A stretch of DNA of 64,000 bases from Corynebacterium jeikeium (GCF_000738265.1 NZ_JFCQ01000020.1:62001-126000); one strand, 5' to 3'. Numbered from the stretch's first letter, positions 47,764-56,944 are shown. The notes: generated from the letters alone by a model not told the origin. Made by a program: numbers and translations.

Positions 47764-50010
47764 TTAGTCCGGCTTTTTCTGCTCTTGCCTGTATTTGGCC
47801 TTTTGCTGAGCCTTGTGCTTTGCAGAGTGCAGCGTGCTCTGAACGTCCTGGTCGTGGTAGTCATCGCCGTAGTAGGCACGGTTGCCAGTATCGATCTGCC
47901 CGCTGGATAGTCCAGCCAGCATGGCGTTGTAGGCAGCCAGCTCTTCGTCGCCAGTGCGCTCTTCCTTGCGGTCGAAGCGCTTGGCCTCGCGCCGGTCTGA
48001 GCGCAGCCATTGGAAGCCGTGGGCGATGGAGACAATCAGTAGCGGGATCTCGCCCAGGCCCCACGTGATGCCGCCGCCCAGGAATTGCTGGTGGTCCAGA
48101 TCCACTGGGAAGGGGAAGTCCAGCTGGCTGTAGAATTCCGCGTTCAGCGGCTCGGAGATCTGCATCATCGCGATACCGAACCATGCGTGGAAGGTCACCA
48201 TCGCGAACAGGGTCAGCATCTTGATGAACGGCGAGAGGTTCCGCGGTGCGGCATCCACGCCGATAATCACCCAATAGAAGATGTATCCCGAGATGATGAA
48301 GTGCAGCATCATAAACAGGTGCCCGGCGTGCTCGGGCGCGATGGCGTCGAAAAGCGGCGACAAATAGAGGTAATAAAAACCGACAACGAACTGCGTACCA
48401 GCGACGATAGGGTTCGTCAGGAAGCGCGAGACGGGGTTGTTGATGAAGACGACCAACCATTCGCGCGGACCAGCAACGCCATTGCGACCGGCGGCGGGCA
48501 GGGCGCGCAGTAGCAGCGTCATGGGGCCGCCGAGGACCCAGAACACGGGCACGGCCATGGAGAGGATGACGTGCTGCAGCATGTGCGGACCAAACATCGC
48601 CATGGAGTACATGCCCAGGCCAGAGCTGGTAGCGAACAGGAGGGTGAGGTTGCCGACGGACCACCAGATGAGGCGCTGGATGGGCCATTCGATGCCGCGC
48701 TTCTTGATGCTCAGCCAGGCCCACATGTAGCCGGCCTGCAGGATGATTGCGCCCACGCCGAAGACCAGGTCCAGGCGGAACATGGTGAAGTAGCGCCAGA
48801 TCGTCGGCGGTTCGGTGAGGGTGTAGCCCAGCAGGACGTCCTGCTGGGTGAGGTTCACTACCTGCTCGATGGGCGGCGGAATGCGCCCCAGCGACACGGC
48901 GATGCCGATGGTGGCGGCCATGATGAAGATTTCCAGGGTAGCGAAGCGGATGAAGGGTGCGCGTTGGGCGCTGGTGGTCTTGCCACCTTCGCCTTCGCCG
49001 TCTTGGAGTGTGGGGATGATGTGGGAGCGCTGCACCCAGCCGAACCAGCCGAGAATCAGGGTCATCACCATCTTCGATACGATGACCAGGCCGTATTGGG
49101 TGGTAAATAGCTCGTCCAGGTGTACGCGCAGTAGGGCGTTGATGAAGCCGGACAGCGCGACGGCGATGATGCAGAACAGTGCCAGGAAGCTGTAGCGCTG
49201 CACGATGAGGGCCAGGTGCGGGCCGCGGCGTTTGGCGTGCGCCAGCAGGGCAAGCAGGCCACCCACCCACAGCGATACACAGATGATGTGCCAAAGCAGC
49301 GAGTTCACGCCGTAGTCGTGGTTGCCACCCGCCGCGGAGTGCCCCTCCAGCGCCAGCGGAATCAGCGAAAGGATCGACAGCGCCAGGAAGATCGGCTGCC
49401 AGATCCACTTGCGTGTAAGCAGCGACAGCACACCGGCCACGCCCGCGAAGATGGCGACCCAGAGCCAGGATTTGGACGCCGACACCTGATCCAGGGCAAT
49501 CCCCCAGTACTTGGGCTTTAGCGCCTCTTGGAGGGGGCTGCCGGAGATGTCCGACATGTACATGGGGATCAGCAGGATCGACAGGAGTGCGAAGCCGATC
49601 ATTCCCCAGGTGCCCGTGCGGGCGGCGCGGAAGCCGTCGAGGGTGAGATAGCCCTGCTTATCCGCGGGCGTGCCGAAGGCGGACATGAGGAACCCGCCGA
49701 GGCCGAGGCAGCCGATGAAGATCGCCGCGCCGCGGACGAAGGGCAGGCCGACGGTGGTCAGCGGGCCGGGGTCTGGGATGCCCAGCAGGGCGAGCGATTC
49801 GCCGAGGAAAGAGTAGCCGATGGCCGCGCCGAAACACCCGGCGACGAGTGCGCCGATGAGGTACACGAGGCCGGGGTTGCCCAGCTTCGCGGGCTGGGAC
49901 GGGGCTTGCGCTTCCGCCTGCGCGGGCTTGGCTGCGGTTTCCGCCCGCTGCGCCTCGGCGCGCTTGGCTTGCGCTGCTTGCTTAGCTTCCTGATCTGCCG
50001 GGGAGGACAT
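47764..50010 (-). CDS. CopD-CtaG fusion membrane protein
   Basis: The protein is about 748 residues from ATG 50010 (an upstream GTG at 50076 is also in frame). After an Ala/Lys/Gln-rich cytoplasmic start it has two membrane domains: a CopD-like copper-resistance part (GYSFLGESLALLGI to IALSGFINALLRVHLDELFT) and a CtaG/caa3 assembly part (MYSMAMFGPHMLQHVILSMA, LTNPIVAGTQFVVGFYYLYL and HAGHLFMMLHFIISGYIFYW, with the conserved His/Met). This fusion is typical of actinobacteria and is thought to deliver copper to cytochrome oxidase. The cytosolic tail is charged. A role in copper trafficking is inferred from family knowledge. Confidence 0.9.
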   Translation of the reverse strand: MSSPADQEAKQAAQAKRAEAQRAETAAKPAQAEAQAPSQPAKLGNPGLVYLIGALVAGCFGAAIGYSFLGESLALLGIPDPGPLTTVGLPFVRGAAIFIGCLGLGGFLMSAFGTPADKQGYLTLDGFRAARTGTWGMIGFALLSILLIPMYMSDISGSPLQEALKPKYWGIALDQVSASKSWLWVAIFAGVAGVLSLLTRKWIWQPIFLALSILSLIPLALEGHSAAGGNHDYGVNSLLWHIICVSLWVGGLLALLAHAKRRGPHLALIVQRYSFLALFCIIAVALSGFINALLRVHLDELFTTQYGLVIVSKMVMTLILGWFGWVQRSHIIPTLQDGEGEGGKTTSAQRAPFIRFATLEIFIMAATIGIAVSLGRIPPPIEQVVNLTQQDVLLGYTLTEPPTIWRYFTMFRLDLVFGVGAIILQAGYMWAWLSIKKRGIEWPIQRLIWWSVGNLTLLFATSSGLGMYSMAMFGPHMLQHVILSMAVPVFWVLGGPMTLLLRALPAAGRNGVAGPREWLVVFINNPVSRFLTNPIVAGTQFVVGFYYLYLSPLFDAIAPEHAGHLFMMLHFIISGYIFYWVIIGVDAAPRNLSPFIKMLTLFAMVTFHAWFGIAMMQISEPLNAEFYSQLDFPFPVDLDHQQFLGGGITWGLGEIPLLIVSIAHGFQWLRSDRREAKRFDRKEERTGDEELAAYNAMLAGLSSGQIDTGNRAYYGDDYHDQDVQSTLHSAKHKAQQKAKYRQEQKKPD

Positions 50011-50090
50011 GTTTGGAACATTACCTTGCGATCCGGACAGGGTGAACTCGCGTTTTTGTGATGTTGGTTGCGTCACAGTGGTGGCGCACT

Positions 50091-50190
50091 ACCCCGGCGC
50101 CTACCTCGCAGCCGTGCCACGCTGTCCCGTACCTACCTGCACGACTGTGCCACGCCGCCCCGGCGCCTACCCTCGCGACTGCGCCTCACT
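50091..50190. repeat. imperfect GC-rich tandem repeats upstream of ctaG-copD
   Basis: Three units of about 33 bases follow each other, starting near 50092, 50125 and 50158, with shared cores CCCCGGCGCCTACC and GTGCCACGC. The first and third are most alike. They lie between the ctaG start and tRNA-Arg and are not coding. Similar units occur at 23.4 kb and 61.0 kb. Confidence 0.65.
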
Positions 50191-50250
50191 TACCGGATGA
50201 TTGCCCCGCAATTTCTGCGCGCATGCGCGTGCATTATCATCTACTCGTAT

Positions 50251-50327
50251 GCCTCCGTAGCTCAGTGGATTAGAGCAGTGGGTTTCTACCCCATGTGTCG
50301 CGGGTTCGAGTCCTGCCGGGGGCGCCA
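50251..50327 (+). tRNA. tRNA-Arg (anticodon UCU)
   Basis: The acceptor GCCTCCG/CGGGGGC, D arm, anticodon arm GTGGG/CCCAT-type with loop TTTCTAC (anticodon TCT) and T arm CGGG TTCGAGT CCTG fold normally. Discriminator G (50324) and an encoded CCA (50325-50327) end the gene. IS-like sequence begins 3 bases later, so the tRNA marks the left edge of the accessory island. Confidence 0.96.
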
Positions 50328-50329
50328 TG

Positions 50330-50790
50330 TCATGAGTCGCGACATAGTTGACACTTCAGTCGCGACATGATGGACAAACTGGCGTCTCGGTTTTTCTTTT
50401 TCCGGGGCGCCGGTTTCGCTTTTAGGTCAGGGGTGGTTGGCCTTTCTTCCAATAAGGTTTTTGGTAATTGCATTGTGGGCAATTGCCTTGCCGTTTGGGG
50501 TGACGACATCATTGCGGACGCGCCATTCTTCTTCCGGTTTGTCGTTGGGTTCGGCTTTGGGGCCGGTGGTGTAGACCTCATGTGGTGTCCGTCTTCCGAG
50601 GGGTCGCTGGGGACTATTTACCTGTCAACAATGTCGCAGCTGAGGTGCCAACCATCACCGCTTTTGCTTTGCGGTGGCTAACTGTCAACTATGCCGCGGC
50701 TGATCTGACAACCGTCACAACACTTATCCCTGGAACACGTTGTCAACTATGTCCAAACTTTGGACAGGGTCTGGAAACGTTACGTTCCTA
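50330..50790. mobile_element. degenerate IS481-like remnant with repeated terminal modules
   Basis: The stretch has no intact gene. It holds a transposase fragment (50427-50624, minus strand) and several copies of an IS-end module. One copy faces left (50330-50366, containing CGCGACATAGTTGACA), and three face right, starting TGTCAACAATGTCGCAG (50623), TGTCAACTATGCCGCGG (50685) and TGTCAACTATGTCCAAA (50743). Read in one direction they share the core GTTGnCAnnTCAGnCGCG. I infer overlapping or nested IS ends left by several insertions. Confidence 0.7.
50427..50624 (-). pseudogene. 3' fragment of an IS481-type transposase gene
   Basis: On the minus strand 65 codons are open between two stops. 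They read VNSPQRPLGRRTPHEVYTTG, then PKAEPNDKPEEEWRVRNDVV, matching the C-terminal end of an integrase-core transposase (the N..RP..LGRRTP.EVY block). The upstream stop lies inside an IS-end copy at 50623-50630, so the gene was cut there and the catalytic DDE part is gone. The IS481 assignment is from motif memory. Confidence 0.65.
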
Positions 50791-50869
50791 CTGAGGTGTG
50801 TTGCCAAGGCGGTGCCCGCCGGTCAACGTAGGCTGGGAGCGTTACCGTAGTGAAAGGACGTGGGTGACG

Positions 50870-53122
50870 ATGTCCAACTTCAACGAATTAATTGAGCGCG
50901 CTCGCTCGATTGACCCGGACCTCGCTAAAGACCTCGAATCCGAGGTTCGAGACCTAAACAGCCAGCGTAAGTTCGGCCTTGTTTTCGAGCGCCACCTTCC
51001 GGAGTCGGTGAACCTCCCTGGCCGCAAAGTGCGCCGCGGTTCGAAGGTCCGACTGCTACCACCGCGCGGGGAAACCACGAAGGTGAACCAGTGCGTGTGG
51101 ACGGTGAAGGACCTTGACGGTAACACGGCGTCGCTTAGGTTCCTTGGAGCCGATAAGCAGGTCGAGGAGACTGAATGGCCCGTGGACGACCTGGTGGCTG
51201 TGGCGGAATTCAACGACGTTATCTACCCCGGTCTGGTCCCGGACGGCGAGGTCAATGGTGGGGACGTCGATGACCCTGCTCATGTAGTGATTAACGCGGA
51301 GAATTATCACGCGCTGGAGATGTTCACCTACACCCACCGAGGGTCTATCGACTGCATTTACATCGACCCGCCGTACAACACAGGAAAGGACGAGTGGATC
51401 TATAGTGATCGCTATATCGAGCCCACTGACGACTACCGACACTCGAAGTGGCTCGCTTTTATGGAACGACGACTACGCCTCGCAAGAGAACTCCTTAGCC
51501 CTACGGGTGTAATTATTGTTGCTATCGGTAACGAGCAGCAGCACCGGCTTCGCATGCTCATGGACCAGATTTTTGGGGAGACAAACTTTCTCTCAAACGT
51601 GGCCTGGAACGGTGGACGCAAGAACGATTCACGCTTCGTTTCCAACGGTGAGGACTACATGCTCGTCTTTGCCAAGGACAAAACGGCGTGGATTAAGCAA
51701 GGCGTAAAAGTAAAAGACGCTCCTGATGTGAGCAGTCTGGACACCGCCTCTGACATCGCAAAACGAGGTGCCCGCTGGAGAGTACCGAAGGAGGGTTACG
51801 AGGCGGTACTCGCCCAGGGCAAGGTCGCCTGGCGGGAAGCCCGGCAAACTTCGGTGGAGGAATTGCTCGGTGCTGATAGCGAGGAGTTCTCACGGCTGTC
51901 TGCTGCCGATGGAGACGATGAGTTTGATTCTGTGTACGAGGAGATTTGTGACCGTCTGTCCTCCGAGAATCAGAAGCGTCTGTTCCGCCTGGCGGAGTTC
52001 GACGGCGAGAAGCGCATGAGGGAGTTCTACCGGCAGTATCCCCCGAAGTCTCCGCTCCGCACCACTTTCGGGCGCTATAACTATTTCCTGCCCGACGGGA
52101 CACTCTGTCGAGATGACAACATCACCTGGCCCGGGGGTGGTGGACCCGAGTACGACGTACTCCACCCGGAAACGGGAAAGCCGGTACCGGTCCCCGATTC
52201 TGGCTGGCGATTCCCCTCCTCGGAACGAATGCAGGAAATCATTGACGAAGGGCAGGTTATTTTCCGCAAGACCCATTCGAGCGCGGTCAGCCTCAAGAAG
52301 CCCCTGGAGAAAACTTCTAGCAACGTGCTAATGTCAACGTTCGACCGCCAGCGCACACATGGAACTCGCCAACTTTTTTGGAACGTGAAGGGCGAGGTTC
52401 GCGGCGTGTTCGCAGAAGACCGCTTTCCCAATCCCAAGGACGTCACAGTTCTTGCAGATTGGATTGAGGTCTGCACGCCAAAAGACGGTGTCGTCCTGGA
52501 TTTTTTCGGCGGCTCCGGCTCCACACTAGAGGCAGTGGCATTTATCAACGAACGTTCCAATTCTCATCGCCGCGCGATTATCGTGACTAATAACGAAGTC
52601 GGCAGGAAACAAGCCACCTCGATGTCCAAAGCGGGTCTACGCAAAGGTGACGCCGAGTGGGAGACCCACGGTATTTACGAGTACGTCACTAAGCCGCGCA
52701 CCCGAACGGTAATCACTGGTCGACGGGAAGACAACTCCGAGTTCTCCGACGGCATGCGAGCCAATGCTAAGTTCTTCATCCTCACTTACGAGGATCCGCT
52801 GGCTATCCAACTCTCCCGTGGATTCACCAGAATCGCTCCCTTGCTGTGGCTGCGTGCAGGACAACATGGCCCGGTCATCGACGACCTGACTGAAAAGGGC
52901 TACGGTGTCTCGGGTTATTACGGGGTTATCGAGTCGCTCGACTATCTCGACAACTTCATCGCCGAGGTCGAGAACAAGCGACCGAACCTCATTTACATCA
53001 TCACCGATGACCGCCGACAATTCCAGCATGTCGCGGGGCTTTTGCCGAGTGGTATGGAAACCGTGCGCCTCTACGAGTCGTATTTGTCGAACTTCGAGGT
53101 CAACACAGGAAGGTACGCATAG
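50870..53122 (+). CDS. mod: type III restriction-modification methyltransferase (Mod)
   Basis: Mod methylates adenine and supplies sequence recognition for the type III system. The 750-residue protein has the catalytic motif IYIDPPYNTGKDEWIYSD (DPPY near residue 166) and, much later, the AdoMet motif LDFFGGSGSTLEAV (near residue 545), the beta-class order. The region between, about residues 240-510, should carry the target recognition domain. A 25-codon upstream extension is open, but ATG 50870 has GAAAGGACG before it and begins the recognisable start SNFNELIERARSIDPDLAKD. res follows after three bases. The recognition site cannot be read from sequence. Confidence 0.93.
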   Translation: MSNFNELIERARSIDPDLAKDLESEVRDLNSQRKFGLVFERHLPESVNLPGRKVRRGSKVRLLPPRGETTKVNQCVWTVKDLDGNTASLRFLGADKQVEETEWPVDDLVAVAEFNDVIYPGLVPDGEVNGGDVDDPAHVVINAENYHALEMFTYTHRGSIDCIYIDPPYNTGKDEWIYSDRYIEPTDDYRHSKWLAFMERRLRLARELLSPTGVIIVAIGNEQQHRLRMLMDQIFGETNFLSNVAWNGGRKNDSRFVSNGEDYMLVFAKDKTAWIKQGVKVKDAPDVSSLDTASDIAKRGARWRVPKEGYEAVLAQGKVAWREARQTSVEELLGADSEEFSRLSAADGDDEFDSVYEEICDRLSSENQKRLFRLAEFDGEKRMREFYRQYPPKSPLRTTFGRYNYFLPDGTLCRDDNITWPGGGGPEYDVLHPETGKPVPVPDSGWRFPSSERMQEIIDEGQVIFRKTHSSAVSLKKPLEKTSSNVLMSTFDRQRTHGTRQLFWNVKGEVRGVFAEDRFPNPKDVTVLADWIEVCTPKDGVVLDFFGGSGSTLEAVAFINERSNSHRRAIIVTNNEVGRKQATSMSKAGLRKGDAEWETHGIYEYVTKPRTRTVITGRREDNSEFSDGMRANAKFFILTYEDPLAIQLSRGFTRIAPLLWLRAGQHGPVIDDLTEKGYGVSGYYGVIESLDYLDNFIAEVENKRPNLIYIITDDRRQFQHVAGLLPSGMETVRLYESYLSNFEVNTGRYA

Positions 53123-53125
53123 GCC

Positions 53126-55687
53126 ATGCGTTATATTCTCAAGGATTACCAGGAAGACGCAGTGCGCATGGTGCTGCGACAACTCGCTCGAGCCAGGCGC
53201 AACTTCGATTTCGACGGCACGACGTCCGGCTTCGCGCTGTCGGCGACAACCGGCGCTGGCAAAACGGTTATGGCCGCGGCGGTCATCGAGGCCATTTTGC
53301 AAGGACGAGAGGACAACATCTTCGAGCCGGACCCCAATGCGACGATTCTTTGGTTCTCTGACGAGCCGAGCCTGAACGAGCAGTCGCGTGTAAGCCTACT
53401 TCGCGCAAGTGAGGCTCTGGCGGGAAGAACCCAGACCATCGAGTCGGACTTCGCCGCAAAGCTTCTCGACCGCGGCATGGTCTACTTCCTCAATTCCGAC
53501 AAGTTGTCGAAGAACGGACGTCTGGTCCGCGGTGTGCAAGAGGACGGTCAAGAGGCGCTTATCGTGCGTCCCGATACCGCCCAGCACAACTTCTATGACG
53601 TGCTACGAAACACCTCCGAGGACGGCACGGTCGTCTACATGTTCCTCGATGAGGCGCATAGGGGTATGAACCCGAAGAACAGGGATACCATTGTGCGTAA
53701 ACTCATCGACGGCACACACGGGGCTCCCCCGATGCCGATTCTTCTCGGCATTTCCGCAACGCCGGAGCGATTCGAGGAAACGATGAGCACCATCGCAGAC
53801 CGCGACACCATGCCGAATGTGGAGGTTGACCCGGCGAGGGTTCAGGCCTCGGGCATTATCAAAGACGAGATCGTGCTGACTTTCCCCAACGAGGTGGGCG
53901 ATTTCGAAACCACAGTGCTGCGCGCTGGCGCCGAGAAACTGGCGCTATCGCACGAGGCATGGGCACAGTACACCGCGGGCGACGAACAGTTGGCCGACGT
54001 GATTCCGCTGATGGTGGTGCAAGTGCCGGATGGTGCGAAACCAGAGGATTTCGCCCGCTGGGTCGCAACGATCGCCGACACCATCGACATTGCCCCGGAA
54101 GCGTTTTGCAACGTGCTCGGCGAGCACCAGGACATCACACTGCCCGGCTCCATGCATATTCCCTATATCGAGCCGGACAAGGTGCAGGGACGTGAGCGAA
54201 TCCGGGTCGTGTTCGCCAAGACCGCTATCTCGACGGGTTGGGATTGCCCGCGCGCGGAGGTGTTGGTGTCGCTTCGACCAGCCAAGGATCAGACCCACAT
54301 CACCCAGACCATTGGGCGCATGGTGCGCTCGCCGCTTGCGCGCCGAATAGAGGGCAACGGTCTGCTGAACTCGACCTGGTGCCTGCTGCCGCACTTTAAC
54401 GAGGAAACCACCACCGCTGTGGCAAAACGCATCAGTAAGGGCGAGTTCGGCAGCGCTCTTTTGCCAACAATTCTCATTGACGCGGTTGCCCTTGGTCGAA
54501 ACCCGAAGTTGGATAAGGAGAAGCGTCTTTGGCAGGTGTTATCCGGTGCGCCTACTTATGCCGTGCCGAGAACCATTCGAGACGACATCAGGCGCCTTAA
54601 CGAATTGTCGCTGCTGCTTAGCCAGCACGGCATTATCGAAGGCTGTGTCGCACAGGCCGATGACTTTATGACCAGTGCGATTCGCGGTGCTGTCGCTATG
54701 TTCGAGGACAAAGTTGAGGCAGCGAAACGCGATGTGGAAACTGCCTCGCTGCGGGACGTGACGACTGTGGTCGGCGGTGACGTCGACGACACCGCAGAGG
54801 CATACACGATGGTCGCCGACGACCGTTCGATTCAGCGCTCGCAGTCGATGGCCGAGCGCGGCCTGTCCGGCAGGCAGCTAAAAAAGTACATCAACTCCCT
54901 CATCGACGACCCAAAGAACCCGATGGATACCTACGACGCGACGCTGCAAGGCATTGCCGCAGGGTGGGTCGACGAGCTCGTTGAGCGTGTGCGTATGGAC
55001 GCAGCGACCCGGGTGAAGACACTGCTGACTGAAACCCGTACCGCACGCAAGGCGCTATCCGACGAGGAGCGTTCGCACTATGAGCGCGTCATCGCCTCCG
55101 GCGCGGAGCCGCTGACGACCGACTTTGTGCTGCCGAGCAGAATCATGGTGCAGCGCGAGCAGGTCCGTGGCGCCGACGGTGAGCCGGTATGCGACAAGTA
55201 CGTCTACACCGCCCCGACGTATACGGGTCACGTCATTGCGGATGACAAAGGCGTGTTCCCGGTCGAGTTAAACACCTGGGAGCAGCATGTCCTCGACACC
55301 GAGAAAGCGCACGACGAGAACCTGTACTGGTACCGCAACCCGTCTCGTGCCGGTTCGTCTAGTGTCGTGGTGCCGTACCTCTACGAGGATGAATGGCGAG
55401 CGATGTGTCCGGACTTCATCTTCTTCACCCAGCGTGGGGATGATGTGGAGATGAGCATTATCGACCCGCACGGCGCACACCTCGGCGACGCACTGGCGAA
55501 ACTCCAGGGTCTTGCCCGCTACGCAGAGCGCTACGGTGAGGCGTTTGGTCGTATTGAGGCTGTCGCCGAGATTGACGGGACATACCGGGTGCTGGACATG
55601 CAGCAGGAGGCTGTCCGCAACGCTGTGAAGAACGCGACCAGTGCGGTGGGCGTGTACTCGTCTGACGTGGCGACTGACTACTCCTAA
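53126..55687 (+). CDS. res: type III restriction enzyme Res / DEAD-helicase subunit
   Basis: The 853-residue protein is a superfamily 2 helicase-nuclease. Walker A is ATTGAGKT (near residue 40), the DEAH box is FLDEAHRG (near 174), motif III SATPER follows near 208 and motif VI is QTIGRMVRSP in GWDCPRAEVLVSLRPAKDQT (near 370-400). The C-terminal domain should be a PD-(D/E)xK nuclease: MCPDFIFFTQRGDDVEM then SIIDPHGAHLGDALAKL. The usual E/DxK is replaced by DPHG, so the lysine position holds His; cleavage ability is therefore uncertain, though this variant may be family-normal. It starts three bases after mod with AGGAAGG upstream. Confidence 0.92.
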   Translation: MRYILKDYQEDAVRMVLRQLARARRNFDFDGTTSGFALSATTGAGKTVMAAAVIEAILQGREDNIFEPDPNATILWFSDEPSLNEQSRVSLLRASEALAGRTQTIESDFAAKLLDRGMVYFLNSDKLSKNGRLVRGVQEDGQEALIVRPDTAQHNFYDVLRNTSEDGTVVYMFLDEAHRGMNPKNRDTIVRKLIDGTHGAPPMPILLGISATPERFEETMSTIADRDTMPNVEVDPARVQASGIIKDEIVLTFPNEVGDFETTVLRAGAEKLALSHEAWAQYTAGDEQLADVIPLMVVQVPDGAKPEDFARWVATIADTIDIAPEAFCNVLGEHQDITLPGSMHIPYIEPDKVQGRERIRVVFAKTAISTGWDCPRAEVLVSLRPAKDQTHITQTIGRMVRSPLARRIEGNGLLNSTWCLLPHFNEETTTAVAKRISKGEFGSALLPTILIDAVALGRNPKLDKEKRLWQVLSGAPTYAVPRTIRDDIRRLNELSLLLSQHGIIEGCVAQADDFMTSAIRGAVAMFEDKVEAAKRDVETASLRDVTTVVGGDVDDTAEAYTMVADDRSIQRSQSMAERGLSGRQLKKYINSLIDDPKNPMDTYDATLQGIAAGWVDELVERVRMDAATRVKTLLTETRTARKALSDEERSHYERVIASGAEPLTTDFVLPSRIMVQREQVRGADGEPVCDKYVYTAPTYTGHVIADDKGVFPVELNTWEQHVLDTEKAHDENLYWYRNPSRAGSSSVVVPYLYEDEWRAMCPDFIFFTQRGDDVEMSIIDPHGAHLGDALAKLQGLARYAERYGEAFGRIEAVAEIDGTYRVLDMQQEAVRNAVKNATSAVGVYSSDVATDYS

Positions 55688-55704
55688 TCGAGAATCCAGG
55701 CCAC

Positions 55705-55731
55705 AGCCGGGAGGTGCGTTACCTCCCGGCT
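55705..55731 (+). terminator. terminator of mod-res
   Basis: AGCCGGGAGGT (55705-55715) pairs with ACCTCCCGGCT (55721-55731) around a GCGTT loop and is followed by CTTTTATCC. It separates the restriction genes from the toxin-antitoxin pair. Confidence 0.93.
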
Positions 55732-55880
55732 CTTTTATCCGACGGGCGAACTTGGAGCGCTACAGCCCTGCGCAGTTCCCCTGGGGCGTGAATACAACCT
55801 CAAAGAATTAGGAATATGTGTTCGATTAATTTGGGAGCGATGTCGGATCTGCCCGTATAACTAAATGCAGGTAGCGATTA

Positions 55881-55889
55881 CCCCCCCCC
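55881..55889. repeat. nine-base poly-C tract upstream of the toxin-antitoxin pair
   Basis: A run of nine C lies in the 274-base non-coding gap between the res stop and the antitoxin start, about 70 bases upstream of the latter. Such tracts slip during replication, and its position suits an effect on promoter spacing or the leader. The rest of the gap shows the res terminator and no other clear element. Confidence 0.6.
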
Positions 55890-55961
55890 TTCAAGCCGAC
55901 GATACGAAGGGACGAACCAATTTAGTGTTAGGCTCAAATAGAAGTTAAGGAGGTGGAGTTG

Positions 55962-56561
55962 ATGGAACCCCTATTGCAGTTCCTTTCCTGGGCTACGCAA
56001 CGTGAGTCTGATGAGGGTCTAGCCCCTTCGATTACGAATATGAAGGCACAGAAGTTGTCCTACCTCGCGGAGAGCCTCTATGGACATTTGGAAAACCGTG
56101 ATTTATCAGCTGGAGTCTTCCAAGCGTGGGATCACGGACCGGCGCAGCCTGATTTGTACCGATTTATCAAATCTCAGGTTGGCGATAGCCCTGCCGCCCC
56201 ATTGGAGCCTTTTTCGACGGGTGACGCTATACCGCTTGATGTCGAGGAAATCTTCGATGGAATTTGGGAGAACTTCGGCGGAATGACCGCCACTCAACTG
56301 CGAAACTTCACGCACACCTACGGCCCATATGGCCACCATTATCGAGTCGGTGCTCGAGGTATCCCCATCCCGAAGAATGAGATTCACGATGCGTGGCCGG
56401 ACTTCGTTAACGGTCTCCATATTTTCGAGCGCTCGCCCGAAATGCGACGCCGAGTTGACGTTCTCAAAACGCTACCCCCGCATATTGACCCGTATTCAAC
56501 GGATGGATTAAACAAAGAACTAATCCACAACATTTTTGCTGGACACGCCACTGAACTATGA
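55962..56561 (+). CDS. Panacea (DUF4065) antitoxin-like protein
   Basis: The 199-residue protein has the Panacea/SocA-like signature: ITNMKAQKLSYLAESLYGHL, then VFQAWDHGPAQPDLYRFIKS (the AW.HGP.....Y block), followed by a helical C-terminus (TATQLRNFTHTYGPYGHHYR). Panacea domains are promiscuous antitoxins paired with unrelated toxins. The frame begins at GTG 55953, but AAGGAGG at 55947-55953 is ideally spaced for ATG 55962, so I choose that. It overlaps the toxin gene by four bases (ATGA), typical of an antitoxin-toxin pair. The partner assignment is from context. Confidence 0.85.
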   Translation: MEPLLQFLSWATQRESDEGLAPSITNMKAQKLSYLAESLYGHLENRDLSAGVFQAWDHGPAQPDLYRFIKSQVGDSPAAPLEPFSTGDAIPLDVEEIFDGIWENFGGMTATQLRNFTHTYGPYGHHYRVGARGIPIPKNEIHDAWPDFVNGLHIFERSPEMRRRVDVLKTLPPHIDPYSTDGLNKELIHNIFAGHATEL

Positions 56562-56944
56562 GTTCACCCTTTCCGATAGTTGCCCGCCAGGGCTGCCTCT
56601 ACTACGTGAGCGACGAGAAAATAGTATTCGTCTCCAATGGTAAGCGAACGTGGCATGACACCCGTCGCCCGGTTCTCGTGGTCTCCCGCGACAATGTGAA
56701 CAGTGATACGTCTAACGAGGCCATTTTCGTATGTCCCATCTCAAGTGGGGGCAACCCATCGGGTTTCGACGTTAAAATTGCCGCTTACGAAGGAGGGCTA
56801 CGCAAAAAGAGTTGGGTGAGGGTCGACCACTGTCAACGCCTTCTCAAAAGCGACTTGCAAGACTGTCTATCACAGGACGGGATTACACCCGCCGCTATGG
56901 AAAACGTTCTCGCTAACCTCGCGGAACTCTTTTTTGCCTCATAA
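56558..56944 (+). CDS. MazF/PemK-like toxin
   Basis: The 128-residue protein has the MazF/PemK layout: an N-terminal strand (RQGCLYYVSDEKIVFV), RRPVLVVSRDNVNSDTSNEA, IFVCPISSGGNPSGFDVKI and the KKSWVRVDHCQRLLKSDLQD strand-helix end. MazF-type toxins are sequence-specific endoribonucleases that cut mRNA. It starts within the antitoxin stop. A MazF-like toxin with a Panacea antitoxin instead of a MazE-type antitoxin is unusual. Activity is inferred; catalytic Arg and Thr/Ser candidates (RRPVLVVS, CPISS) are in place. Confidence 0.82.
   Translation: MSSPFPIVARQGCLYYVSDEKIVFVSNGKRTWHDTRRPVLVVSRDNVNSDTSNEAIFVCPISSGGNPSGFDVKIAAYEGGLRKKSWVRVDHCQRLLKSDLQDCLSQDGITPAAMENVLANLAELFFAS

Noticed and set aside
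50300..50327. tRNA-Arg 3' end as an integrase attachment site
   Set aside because: No second copy of the tRNA 3' end was seen near the right end of the island and no integrase gene is present; the IS ends explain the boundaries better.
50870..55687. BREX or DISARM system around mod and res
   Set aside because: No pglX/brxC, drmA/B/C or similar genes are adjacent; only the two-gene type III arrangement is seen.
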